From positions 48,392 through 112,391 of the forward strand of contig NZ_LWCS01000024.1 of the NCBI RefSeq assembly GCF_001650495.1: 64,000 nucleotides of DNA, read 5' to 3'. Position 1 is the first letter of the stretch. Each line of letters starts with the position of its first letter. This DNA is from Mycolicibacterium iranicum (lineage in GTDB: Bacteria; Actinomycetota; Actinomycetes; Mycobacteriales; Mycobacteriaceae). This document shows positions 50,646-58,796 of the stretch, piece by piece. The notes below the pieces were generated by a model. It was not told the DNA's origin. It saw only the letters and a list, made by a program, of their open reading frames with translations, and did no database searches. Both the position numbers and the translations under genes were made by a program.

Positions 50646-52595
50646 GTGGCGGCCGAAGTGACTCGAGGACGGGGCAGGATCCCCGATCGGGACATCGCCG
50701 CCATCCGCGAACAGGTCAGCATCGAAGACGTCGTCGGCGACTACGTTCAGCTTCGGCGCGCGGGAGCCGACTCTTTGAAGGGCCTGTGCCCCTTCCACGA
50801 CGAGAAGTCCCCGTCGTTCCACGTGCGGCCCAACCACGGTCACTTCCACTGCTTCGGTTGCGGGGAGGGTGGAGACGTCTACGCGTTCCTGCAGAAGATC
50901 GAGCACGTCAGCTTCGTCGAGGCCGTCGAGTTGCTCGCCGACCGGGTGGGCTACACCGTCACCTATACCGGGGCGTCCAACACCAACGTCCAGCGCGACC
51001 GGGGCAGCCGCAGCAGATTGCTCGCCGCCAACGCCGCAGCACAGGAGTTCTATGCCGAAGCGCTGCGCAGCGAGGAGGCCGCACCGGCGCGCCAGTATCT
51101 CCGAGAACGCAACTTCGACGCCGCCGCGGCCGCCAAATTCGGCTGCGGGTTCGCCCCGTCCGGGTGGGACACGCTGACAAAGCACCTGCTACGCAAGGGA
51201 TTCGAGTTCAAGGAACTCGAGGCGGCAGGTTTGTCGAGAGAAGGGCGCCGCGGTCCGATGGATCGCTTCCACCGCCGCCTGCTGTGGCCGATCCGCGCCA
51301 GCGGCGGCGAGGTCATCGGATTCGGGGCGCGCCGGATCTTCGCCGACGACCCGATGGAAGCCAAGTACGTCAACACCCCCGAGACGGTGCTGTACAAAAA
51401 GTCCTCCGTGCTGTTCGGCCTGGACATGGCCAAGCGCGACATCGCCAAGGCACACCGCGCCGTCGTCGTCGAGGGCTACACCGACGTGATGGCCATGCAC
51501 CTGGCCGGTGAGACGACCGCCGTGGCCTCCTGCGGTACCGCGTTCGGTGACACCCACCTGGCGCTGCTGCGCCGACTGATGATGGACGACAACTGGTATC
51601 GCGGCGAGTTGATCTTCGTGTTCGACGGTGATGCGGCGGGCCAGGCCGCCGCGCTGAAGGCCTTCGACGGTGATCAGCAGGTGGCGGGGAAGTCGTTCGT
51701 GGCGATCGCCGCCGACGGGATGGATCCGTGCGACCTGCGGTTGAAGTCGGGAGACGGCGCGCTGCGCGACCTGGTCGCGCGCCGGATTCCGATGTTCGAG
51801 TTCGCGGTGCGCAGCTTGATCCCGAGCGGCGACGTTCTCGACAACGAACCGCAGGCTCAGGTTGACGCCCTGCGCCAGTGCGTACCACTGGTGGCCAGGA
51901 TCCGCGATTACGCGCTGCGCGACGAGTATGCGCGCCGTCTTGCGGGCTGGACGGGCTGGCGCGACGAAAGTCAGGTGCTGACCCGGGTTCGTGAGGAGGC
52001 GACCAAGCGCGGGATGCCGGACAGGGGCCGGCGGCGCGCCGCAGCGACCGAGTCGGCGCCTGCAGCCCGCGGGGCGGCTGCGGCGGCACCGGTGATGGCC
52101 CGTCCCGACCCCGCAGATCCGACGCTGTGGCCGCAGCGCGAGGCCCTCAAGTCGGCGTTGCAGTTCCCGGCACTGGCGGGTCCGGTGTTCGATTCACTGG
52201 CCGCCGAGAGCTTCACCCATCCCGGTTACACGGCGGTGCGGGCCGCGATCGAGGCCGCCGGCGGGACATCGTCGGGCAAGACGGGGGCGGAGTGGATCGA
52301 GGCGGTGCGGGAGCAGACCTCGTCGCCCCAGGCCGCCACCCTGGTCAACGAGTTGGGTGTCGAGGCGATCAATGCCGACGACGAGCAGCTGCCGCGCTAT
52401 ATCGGCGGTGTGATCGCCAGGCTGCAGGAAGTGTGGATCGGACGCCAGATCGCCGAGGTGAAGTCGAAGCTGCAGCGGATGTCACCGGTGGAGCAAGGCG
52501 ACGAATATCACGCGCTGTTCGGTGACCTGGTGGCCATGGAGGCCTACCGCCGCAGCTTGCTGGAGCAGGCCAGCGGTAACGACCTCACTGCGTGA
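50646..52595 (+). CDS. dnaG: DNA primase DnaG
   Basis: A 649-residue primase that makes RNA primers at replication forks. The N-terminal CHC2 zinc finger uses Cys48, His51, Cys69 and Cys72 (GLCPFHDEKSPSF; HCFGCGEGG). The TOPRIM catalytic core follows (VVVEGYTDVMAMHLAGE and LIFVFDGDAAG). The C-terminal part is the helicase-binding region, preceded by an Ala/Pro-rich linker (about 455-490). GTG start 31 bp after dgt. Confidence 0.96.
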   Translation: MAAEVTRGRGRIPDRDIAAIREQVSIEDVVGDYVQLRRAGADSLKGLCPFHDEKSPSFHVRPNHGHFHCFGCGEGGDVYAFLQKIEHVSFVEAVELLADRVGYTVTYTGASNTNVQRDRGSRSRLLAANAAAQEFYAEALRSEEAAPARQYLRERNFDAAAAAKFGCGFAPSGWDTLTKHLLRKGFEFKELEAAGLSREGRRGPMDRFHRRLLWPIRASGGEVIGFGARRIFADDPMEAKYVNTPETVLYKKSSVLFGLDMAKRDIAKAHRAVVVEGYTDVMAMHLAGETTAVASCGTAFGDTHLALLRRLMMDDNWYRGELIFVFDGDAAGQAAALKAFDGDQQVAGKSFVAIAADGMDPCDLRLKSGDGALRDLVARRIPMFEFAVRSLIPSGDVLDNEPQAQVDALRQCVPLVARIRDYALRDEYARRLAGWTGWRDESQVLTRVREEATKRGMPDRGRRRAAATESAPAARGAAAAAPVMARPDPADPTLWPQREALKSALQFPALAGPVFDSLAAESFTHPGYTAVRAAIEAAGGTSSGKTGAEWIEAVREQTSSPQAATLVNELGVEAINADDEQLPRYIGGVIARLQEVWIGRQIAEVKSKLQRMSPVEQGDEYHALFGDLVAMEAYRRSLLEQASGNDLTA

Positions 52596-52617
52596 TTCCG
52601 ATAGGGAGGTTATGGTT

Positions 52618-52665
52618 ATGCTGCTGCAATCCGTCGGGGAGAAGGTGGGCGTCTGTGTCTGTTAA
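52618..52665 (+). CDS. Possible leader peptide ending Cys-Val-Cys
   Basis: A 15-codon open frame (MLLQSVGEKVGVCVC) between dnaG and the small secreted protein gene. A GGGAGG site (52604-52609) stands 8 bp before its ATG; an upstream ATG at 52612 would add two residues but has poor spacing. It ends 11 bp inside the next gene, in another frame. Cysteine-rich leader peptides act as cysteine-responsive attenuators in mycobacteria, but only two cysteines are present here. Confidence 0.35.
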   Translation: MLLQSVGEKVGVCVC

Positions 52666-52972
52666 CGAGCTGGTGACCGCGATCCAGACAAACAAGTCTC
52701 GGGTGATCGCTTCGGCCATCGCAGCCGCTGCTGTCGCTCTTCCGCTGTACGCGTCCCTGACCACGGCCGATACCGAGGTCACCGCCGCGCCGCGGTGCCT
52801 CGCGTGGTTCGGCAACCAGGCCGACGGCCACTGCCTGTCCTACTCGAATGGCAGCGGCGTCACCGTCGGGTCGCCGAACGTCGGCTTCGGGGAGAACGGT
52901 TTCGGGGTCTACACCGGACCGCTGCTGCCCGGCACCACGATCAGCCAGGGCGTGGGCCAGTGGGGCAACTGA
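52655..52972 (+). CDS. Small secreted protein, function unknown
   Basis: A 105-residue protein starting with GTG (MSVNELVTAIQTNKSRVIAS). It has a hydrophobic export segment AIAAAAVALPLYASL and a mature part with one cysteine pair (RCLAWFGNQADGHCLSYSNG) likely to form a disulfide, then a Gly-rich beta-like end (VGFGENGFGVYTGP, ISQGVGQWGN). The GGAGAAGG site 10 bp upstream supports this start over the longer frame from 52592. Similar small cysteine-pair exported proteins occur across mycobacteria, but I do not recognise a function. Confidence 0.75.
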   Translation: MSVNELVTAIQTNKSRVIASAIAAAAVALPLYASLTTADTEVTAAPRCLAWFGNQADGHCLSYSNGSGVTVGSPNVGFGENGFGVYTGPLLPGTTISQGVGQWGN

Positions 52973-52973
52973 G

Positions 52974-53270
52974 CTAGAACTTTTTCTTCGCCATCGACTC
53001 CGGCTCCAGAACTTCGGTGCCGGAGTCGATGTGTGTCAGCTTCACCATCGCTGGGTCCGGGGACACCCGCTCGGCGATTTTGCGTCGCCCCGCCTCGATG
53101 ACGGCTTTGGCGGCAGGGCTACCGGTGACGGCACGATAGGTGCCCGAGATCTGCTCGAAACGCCGCCTGCCGGCCTTCGTTCCCAGCACGTAGCCGACAG
53201 CCGCTGCCGCGACATACCCGATCACAGGGGCCCTCCAGGGTTGCGTTGGTGGTTGACTCTTGATGTCCAT
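52974..53270 (-). CDS. Small membrane-associated protein (Rv2342-like)
   Basis: A 98-residue protein in the position of Rv2342, between dnaG and tRNA-Asn. One hydrophobic helix (APVIGYVAAAAVGYVLGT) is followed by KAGRRRFEQISGTYRAV, the YtxH-like pattern of a glycine-rich membrane helix and basic amphipathic helix, and it ends MAKKKF. Function unknown. Convergent with the small secreted protein gene, the stops being 1 bp apart. Confidence 0.8.
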   Translation of the reverse strand: MDIKSQPPTQPWRAPVIGYVAAAAVGYVLGTKAGRRRFEQISGTYRAVTGSPAAKAVIEAGRRKIAERVSPDPAMVKLTHIDSGTEVLEPESMAKKKF

Positions 53271-53378
53271 CCTGCCTCACGCGGTGGGCGCGGCGCCCAT
53301 CCGGCGACGCATTGGCACGCGCGAGCCGACGTAGGCTAGAGTGCTCTCTGGCCCGCGGCGCAGACCGCGGGAGGGCAA

Positions 53379-53454
<76 letters not shown>

Positions 53455-53569
53455 CCTTCCACCGCCGCTCCGCACCCTGTCGTTGCGTGAGTGGGAGATC
53501 GCCTGACGCAACGTCTTTCGTACTGCCGCAGCAGAACCCTCGCCCGTGAGCCTGCTTATCCTGGGGGGC

Positions 53570-54064
53570 ATGCGATTTCCGCGCCCGCACATCCGGCACC
53601 TGGCACCGGTCTTGCTGATCCTCGGTTTGACGGTCGCCGGATGCGGCTGGAGCCCGCCGGCTCCGGCGCCCACCAGCTCGGCGGCGGCACCCGAGTGCGG
53701 GCCCGGCCCGAGCGCACAGGACGTCGAGGCAGAGTTCGCGCTGCTGCCACCTGCGCCGTGGCGCGAAGTATCGAGAGGCAACGCCGCCGACTGCCGGCTG
53801 CAATGGGTGGTGGTGACCTCGGGCGACCAGCCCGACAGCCTGCAGCAGGTGCTGTTCTTCGACGACGGGGCGCCTGTCGGGTCACCGACGATGGATCCGC
53901 GGCCCTACATCACGGTCACCCCGCAAGGGGAACGGGACGCGGTCGTGCAGTATCAGTGGAACCAGGGGCAGGATGAACCGTGCTGCCCGACCGGTATCGG
54001 CACCGCGCGGGTCACCCTCGAAGAGGGCAGGCTGACGGTTCTCGACCCGATTCCCAACTCCTGA
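53570..54064 (+). CDS. LppP/LprE-family lipoprotein
   Basis: A 164-residue exported lipoprotein. The signal peptide (LAPVLLILGLTVAGC) ends in a lipobox VAGC, whose cysteine should be lipidated. After a Pro/Ala/Ser spacer the mature domain has a LppP/LprE-like pattern (CGPGPSAQDVEAEFALLPP, then TVTPQGERDAVVQYQWNQG) with cysteines near CGPG, DCRL and CCPTG. The ATG at 53570 places the signal peptide at the N terminus; a longer frame starts at 53546. Convergent with the acyl-CoA dehydrogenase gene, 6 bp apart. Confidence 0.85.
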   Translation: MRFPRPHIRHLAPVLLILGLTVAGCGWSPPAPAPTSSAAAPECGPGPSAQDVEAEFALLPPAPWREVSRGNAADCRLQWVVVTSGDQPDSLQQVLFFDDGAPVGSPTMDPRPYITVTPQGERDAVVQYQWNQGQDEPCCPTGIGTARVTLEEGRLTVLDPIPNS

Positions 54065-54070
54065 CAATTT

Positions 54071-56032
54071 TCAGATGACGCCCGCACTGGTTGCGTTCTG
54101 CGGGGTGTGTTCGTCGGCGTCGGGGATGTGCTCGGGGTGGAGCATCTCGGCGTAGCGAAGCTGCTCGGGGATGCCGAAGCCGTCGACGAGCAACTCGGCG
54201 TACGGACGCAACCGCCGGCAGCGGTCGTTGATGCCCCGCGTTACCGCTTTGGCGCGTTCGGTGGACAGGAAGCGGTGCTCGACGAACCACGCCTTGTCCT
54301 CCTCGATCACCGAGAGCGCGTACAGATCGCACACCATGCCCAGGATCTCGCGGGCCGTCCGGTCCTCGCAGGACGCGATGCCCGCCACGAACGCCTCGAG
54401 AATGATGCGATCGATATGAGCTTGGGCGACGTGGAGCACATGGTCCTGCACCGAGTTGAACGCTTCGAAGGCACTCATCTCTTTGGACTTGCTCTGCAGC
54501 CGACGCGCGACCGAGGCGAGCATGTACTCCTCGCGGTCCTCGAACATCTTCACCTGGGTGCCGCGGTTGAAGAGGCTGCCCTCTTCCTCGTTGTCCTCGC
54601 GGGTGTCCAGGATGGTCTGCATGATCGTCTGTGCCGCAGTGCGTTTCATCACCCGCTCACCGGCGAAGCGGGCTGCGAAGCCCACCCATTCCACCGGGCT
54701 CATGCCCTTGATGTCGTCGGCGTACGCGGTCAGCAATTCCTTGGCCACCAGCTGGAAGAGCACGTGGTTGTCACCCTCGAAGGTGGTGAACACGTCGGTG
54801 TCGGCTTTCAGCGCGATCAGCCGGTTCTCGGCCAGATAGCCTGCGCCACCGCAGGCCTCGCGGGCTTCCTGGATGGCGCGGGTGGCGTGCCAGGTGTTGG
54901 CGGCTTTCAGGCCGGCTGCGCGGGATTCCAGCTCGCGTTGCTCCTCGGGGTCGGGGTCGTCGGCGGTCTGCAGTTCGTGGCACTTGGCCACCAGTTCGTT
55001 CTGGGCGAACTGCAGCGCGTAGGAGCGGGCGATCAACGGGAAAAGCCTGCGCTGATGTACCAGATAGTCCATCAGCAACACTTCGCCGCCGTCGGGATCG
55101 GAGAACTGCCTGCGCTCCAACGCATATCGCGTGGCGATGTCGAGAGCAACGCGGGCCGCGGCGCCTGCGCTGCCGCCGACGGTGACCCGCCCGCGGATCA
55201 GGGTGCCCAGCATCGTGAAGAAGCGACGGTTCGGGTTTTCGATGGGGGAGCTGTAGGTGCCGTCGGGCGCCACGTCGGCGTACTTGTTGAGCAGGTTCTC
55301 CCGCGGAATACGGACCTGGTCGAACTGGATGCGGCCGTTGTCGACGCCGGGCAGCCCGCCTTTGTAGTGGCAGTCCGAGGTCGTGACCCCCGGCAGGTCC
55401 TCACCTTTACTGTCACGGATCGGCACCACAAAGCAGTGCACCCCGTGCTTCGTGCCGTCGGGGGTGATCAGCTGTGCGAAAACGGCTGCCACGCGGGCGG
55501 TTTGGGCGGCCCCACCGATGTAGTCCTTGCGGGACGTGGGTGTGGGGGAGTCGATGATGAATTCCTGAGCGGCGGGGTCGTACGTGGCCGTCGTCTCCAG
55601 GGACTGCACGTCGCTGCCATGGCCGGTCTCGGTCATCGCGAAGCAGCCGAGGAGGTCAAGGTCGATGAGCTTCTTGACGTACGCCTCATGGTGTCGTTCG
55701 GTGCCGAGATTTTCGATGGCACCCCCGAACAGTCCCCACTGCACGCCGGCCTTCACCATCAGGGACAGGTCGCTCATTGCGAGCATCTCGATCTGCGTCA
55801 CGGCGGCGCCGACGTCGCCGTTGCCGCCGTGCTCCTTCTTGAAGCCGTCCTCGGCGGCGCCGCGCGACGCCATGATCCTCATCTGCTCAGCCACTTTCGT
55901 GCGGGCGATGACGGTATTCGGGGTGTAGTGCGGTCGGAAGATCTCGCTGGTGAGTTCTAGGCGCAGCCTGTTCTTGACGTCCCGGAAGCGGCCGTCGAGA
56001 GTGTTCCGCAGATGCTCCGCAGTGGTGGTCAT
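54071..56032 (-). CDS. Acyl-CoA dehydrogenase/oxidase-type flavoprotein
   Basis: A 653-residue FAD enzyme that introduces a double bond into acyl-CoA. It is much longer than ordinary acyl-CoA dehydrogenases (about 380-400) and has the build of acyl-CoA oxidases: central FAD domain (GCFAMTETGHGSDVQSLETT), the motif CGGAGYLAENRLIALKADTD followed by TTFEGDN, and a second C-terminal helical domain. Whether it uses oxygen or an electron-transfer flavoprotein cannot be told. The ATG at 56032 gives MTTTAEHLRNTLDGRF; a longer frame starts at 56065. Divergent from the VIT gene. Confidence 0.9.
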   Translation of the reverse strand: MTTTAEHLRNTLDGRFRDVKNRLRLELTSEIFRPHYTPNTVIARTKVAEQMRIMASRGAAEDGFKKEHGGNGDVGAAVTQIEMLAMSDLSLMVKAGVQWGLFGGAIENLGTERHHEAYVKKLIDLDLLGCFAMTETGHGSDVQSLETTATYDPAAQEFIIDSPTPTSRKDYIGGAAQTARVAAVFAQLITPDGTKHGVHCFVVPIRDSKGEDLPGVTTSDCHYKGGLPGVDNGRIQFDQVRIPRENLLNKYADVAPDGTYSSPIENPNRRFFTMLGTLIRGRVTVGGSAGAAARVALDIATRYALERRQFSDPDGGEVLLMDYLVHQRRLFPLIARSYALQFAQNELVAKCHELQTADDPDPEEQRELESRAAGLKAANTWHATRAIQEAREACGGAGYLAENRLIALKADTDVFTTFEGDNHVLFQLVAKELLTAYADDIKGMSPVEWVGFAARFAGERVMKRTAAQTIMQTILDTREDNEEEGSLFNRGTQVKMFEDREEYMLASVARRLQSKSKEMSAFEAFNSVQDHVLHVAQAHIDRIILEAFVAGIASCEDRTAREILGMVCDLYALSVIEEDKAWFVEHRFLSTERAKAVTRGINDRCRRLRPYAELLVDGFGIPEQLRYAEMLHPEHIPDADEHTPQNATSAGVI

Positions 56033-56067
56033 ATCTCGACGGTAGCCGCAGATGAGGCCGCGCAAAC

Positions 56068-56079
56068 TGTGATGTCACA
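56068..56079. promoter_or_regulatory. TGTGA-TG-TCACA palindrome between FadE-like and VIT genes
   Basis: TGTGATGTCACA has perfect 5-bp arms around TG, in the 102-bp divergent gap, 36 bp upstream of the dehydrogenase start and 56 bp upstream of the VIT start. It resembles a GntR- or TetR-type site; the spacing is too short for the Crp pattern. Regulator unknown. Confidence 0.35.
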
Positions 56080-56134
56080 AACCCAGGTGATCCTCAGTTC
56101 TTGGGCAGTCACGCGCGGGTGTTCAATCATCCGC

Positions 56135-56869
56135 ATGACGCAGTCAGCAGAGGGCCCCCGCTCGCCGACCGGCAGGCCTCACGTCGCTGATCACAAGCAC
56201 GCCGACGTCAGCGGGGGTTGGTTGCGGGCGGCCACCTTCGGTGCGATGGACGGTTTGGTGAGCAACACCGCTCTGATCGCGGGTGTCGCCGCGTCGGCGA
56301 GCGCTCACACGGTCGTACTCAGCGGGGTCGCCGGACTGCTTGCCGGCGCGTTCTCGATGGCGCTGGGCGAGTACACCTCGGTGACGACGGCCAACGAGCA
56401 GATCGAATCCGAGGTCAAGGTCGAGAGGCGGGCATTCCGCAGGGATCCGCGAGCTGAGCAGGCTGAGCTGACGGCGATGCTGACCGAGATGGGAATGACG
56501 CCCCAGACGGCGGCCAAGGCCACCGAGGAGATCCACCGCGACGAGACGAAGGCGATGAACTTCCATCTCGCTCAGGAGCTCGGGGTGGATCCGCGGGAGA
56601 AGCCGTCGCCGTGGGTGGCGGCGATCTCGTCGTTCCTGATGTTCGCTACGGGTGCCATCATCCCGCTGATTCCGTACCTGCTCGGGTTCGAGTCGCTGTG
56701 GGCCGGATTGGCGTGCGGCGGGGTGGGCCTGCTGCTTGCCGGCGGCGCCGCGGCGAGATTCACGCGTCGCCCGGTCGTGGGGGGCGCGCTGCGCCAGCTG
56801 GTTCTCGGGCTGGCGGCCGTCGGCGCTACGTATCTGGTCGGCTACCTCATCGGCACGACGGTCACCTGA
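56135..56869 (+). CDS. VIT/CCC1-family Mn/Fe transporter
   Basis: A 244-residue membrane protein of the VIT1/CCC1 family, which moves Fe2+ or Mn2+ across membranes. First helix region GWLRAATFGAMDGLVSNTAL; the conserved GEYTSVTTANEQIESE follows helix 2. A charged cytoplasmic helical segment (about 95-145) is the usual metal-binding hub; the C-terminal half has three more helices. The ATG at 56135 puts about 25 soluble residues before helix 1. A longer frame from 56012 would cross the divergent promoter. Confidence 0.9.
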   Translation: MTQSAEGPRSPTGRPHVADHKHADVSGGWLRAATFGAMDGLVSNTALIAGVAASASAHTVVLSGVAGLLAGAFSMALGEYTSVTTANEQIESEVKVERRAFRRDPRAEQAELTAMLTEMGMTPQTAAKATEEIHRDETKAMNFHLAQELGVDPREKPSPWVAAISSFLMFATGAIIPLIPYLLGFESLWAGLACGGVGLLLAGGAAARFTRRPVVGGALRQLVLGLAAVGATYLVGYLIGTTVT

Positions 56870-56927
56870 TTTAGCGGCGCCTGCCGAAACCCTTGAGCAG
56901 CAGGGTGGTTCGCCGACGTGGTCGTGG

Positions 56928-58136
56928 TCAGGTTCCGACGGTGACGGCTGCGGCCTCGTCGCTGAGTTCGTCGACCTCGGATTCCGGTGCGTCGACCTGG
57001 GTGAGATGTCCGCGCATGCAGAACAGCACCAGCGCTGCCAGCAGCACCGCACCGGCGCCGACCCAGAACGGTAGGTGCACGCTCACCTGTTCGCCGAGGA
57101 CTCCGGCGAGCCACGGCGCGGCAGCGGCGCCGCCGAAGCGCATGAAGCTGTACGCGGCAGACGCGACGCCGCGATCGACGGGGGCGGCCTTCATGACGGT
57201 TTCGGTGATGAGGGTGTTGTTGATGCCGATCCACAGCCCGGCCACTACGACGCAGGACGCGAGGACGACCTTGTCGTCGGTCCACACCGCCATCGCCGCC
57301 AGCGTCGCGGTCATCAGCAGCAGATTGACGACCAGTGTCGGCACGGTACCGAATCGGTGCTGCAGCCGCGGCGCGACGAAAACCGATGTGCACGCAAGCG
57401 CGAGGCCCCATCCGAAGAAGATCAGGCCGATCTCGCGCGCGCCGAGATCGAGCGGGAACGGCGTGAACGCCAGCAGCGTGAAAAAGCCGAAGTTGTAGAG
57501 AAGTGCGGTCAATCCGACGCCGAAGAGCCCGCGGTGACGCAGCGCGCGGAACGGATCAGCCAGTGTGGTGGCGCGTTCGGCGCGCGGTGTGGCAGGGAGC
57601 AGGAACGCGGTCACGACGAGGGCGAGTGCCATCAGCGCGGAGACGCCGAAGAACGGTCCTCGCCACGAGATGGAGCCGAGGACGCCACCGACGAGCGGTC
57701 CGACAGCGATGCCGAGGCCGAGCGCCGCTTCGTAGAGGATGATGGCCTGCGCGACTGACCCGCGGGCCGAGTTGACGATGGTCGCCAGTGCGGTGGCGAT
57801 GAACAGCGCGTTGCCCAGCCCCCACAGCGCTCGCCAGCCGACGATGCCGGTCACGCTGTCGCTCAGTCCGGCAAGCCCGGCGCCGGCGATGATGATGACC
57901 AGTCCCAGCAGCAGCGTTCGCTTCGGTCCGATGCGGCTCGCCACCACGCCGGTGATCAGCATCGCAACACCCATGACGGCCATATAGCTGGTGAACAGAA
58001 GGGACACCTGTGAGGGCGATGCGTTCAGGTTGTCGGCGATCGGTTTCAGAATCGGGTCCACCAGTCCGATTCCCATGAACGCGACGACGGAGGCGAATGC
58101 GACGGCCCAGACGGCCTTAGGTTGGGATCGAAGCAT
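56928..58136 (-). CDS. MFS drug exporter
   Basis: A 402-residue major facilitator transporter with 12 predicted helices, of the drug:proton antiporter group. Motif A-like region SRIGPKRTLLLG after helix 2, GWRALWGLGNALF in helix 4 and GPLVGGVLGSISWRGPF in helix 5 (antiporter motif C). The C-terminal tail is acidic. ATG at 58136 preferred; a TTG at 58172 gives 12 more residues. There is a TATATAG box 13 bp before the ATG and no clear ribosome site, so it may be leaderless. It lies 105 bp downstream of the MarR gene on the same strand and may be its target. Confidence 0.9.
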   Translation of the reverse strand: MLRSQPKAVWAVAFASVVAFMGIGLVDPILKPIADNLNASPSQVSLLFTSYMAVMGVAMLITGVVASRIGPKRTLLLGLVIIIAGAGLAGLSDSVTGIVGWRALWGLGNALFIATALATIVNSARGSVAQAIILYEAALGLGIAVGPLVGGVLGSISWRGPFFGVSALMALALVVTAFLLPATPRAERATTLADPFRALRHRGLFGVGLTALLYNFGFFTLLAFTPFPLDLGAREIGLIFFGWGLALACTSVFVAPRLQHRFGTVPTLVVNLLLMTATLAAMAVWTDDKVVLASCVVVAGLWIGINNTLITETVMKAAPVDRGVASAAYSFMRFGGAAAAPWLAGVLGEQVSVHLPFWVGAGAVLLAALVLFCMRGHLTQVDAPESEVDELSDEAAAVTVGT

Positions 58137-58241
58137 AGGAGGACTATATAGAAACGCTATGGATCTGCTCAAATGGGCGGGGCGTGAACATGCCCACGGT
58201 CGGGTCGGGCATCGGGCGGACGTCCGCGCGTTCGCAGACTC

Positions 58242-58682
58242 TCAGCGATTTGCGACGCTCGGGGTGGTGGCGTCTTCGATGATGCGCTTCATGATCACGA
58301 CGGCCTGGGCCAGGCATTCGCGGTCGGTGTCGGACAGCTGCTCCAGATAGGGGTCGACCGCCGCGCCGCGATCGGTGCGCGCCTGACGCAGTGCGGCGAC
58401 TCCCTCGGCCGTGATCCGGATCAGTACCGCGCGAGCGTCATTGGGGTCGGCTGCACGGGTGACCATCCCGGCGTCTTCGAGGCGCCGCACCTGGGTCGTC
58501 ATCGTCGGCTGAGAGCAGTGGTCGAGCGCGGCCAGATCGGAGATGCGCGCCTCCCCTCTGTCCTCGATCGTGGACAATAGACGTGCCTGCGCGAACGGAA
58601 CCGGCATCCGCAGCCGCTGGTTGGCGAGCCGGTTGATCCGAGCCACCACGGCGAGCAGGTCTGATCCGAGAGTCGACGACAT
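58242..58682 (-). CDS. MarR-family regulator
   Basis: A 146-residue MarR-type repressor with a winged helix-turn-helix (ISDLAALDHCSQPTMTTQVR, LEDAGMVTRAADPNDARAVL, about residues 48-90) between dimerisation helices. It matches Rv2327, next to the ECF transporter genes in M. tuberculosis. The ATG at 58682 gives the family length; the much longer open frame upstream is antisense to the transporter gene and rejected. A perfect inverted repeat lies 12 bp upstream of its start. It could control itself, the MFS exporter and the divergent transporter. Confidence 0.92.
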   Translation of the reverse strand: MSSTLGSDLLAVVARINRLANQRLRMPVPFAQARLLSTIEDRGEARISDLAALDHCSQPTMTTQVRRLEDAGMVTRAADPNDARAVLIRITAEGVAALRQARTDRGAAVDPYLEQLSDTDRECLAQAVVIMKRIIEDATTPSVANR

Positions 58683-58694
58683 TCCCCCATATTT

Positions 58695-58711
58695 ACATAG
58701 GTTTACTATGT
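58695..58711. promoter_or_regulatory. MarR operator candidate
   Basis: ACATAGGTTTACTATGT has perfect 6-bp arms (ACATAG/CTATGT) around GTTTA, in an AT-rich patch between marR and the transporter gene. Size and place fit a MarR dimer site that could act on both divergent promoters. Confidence 0.6.
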
Positions 58712-58796
58712 TTTTCAAATGTGGTCCAGGCGCGGAGTGTCGCCGGTCACAACCTCGGAGGGTCGTCGGCTCCCAGACGACTGGCAGAATCGAGAA

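Noticed and set aside
54107..55960. 617-codon + strand frame opposite the acyl-CoA dehydrogenase
   Set aside because: The minus strand encodes a full flavoprotein with clear motifs; the + frame is low-complexity Val/Gly/His-rich with no family match.
56068..56079. Crp/Cmr binding site between the dehydrogenase and VIT genes
   Set aside because: Arms TGTGA/TCACA are only 2 bp apart; Crp sites need 6 bp between them.
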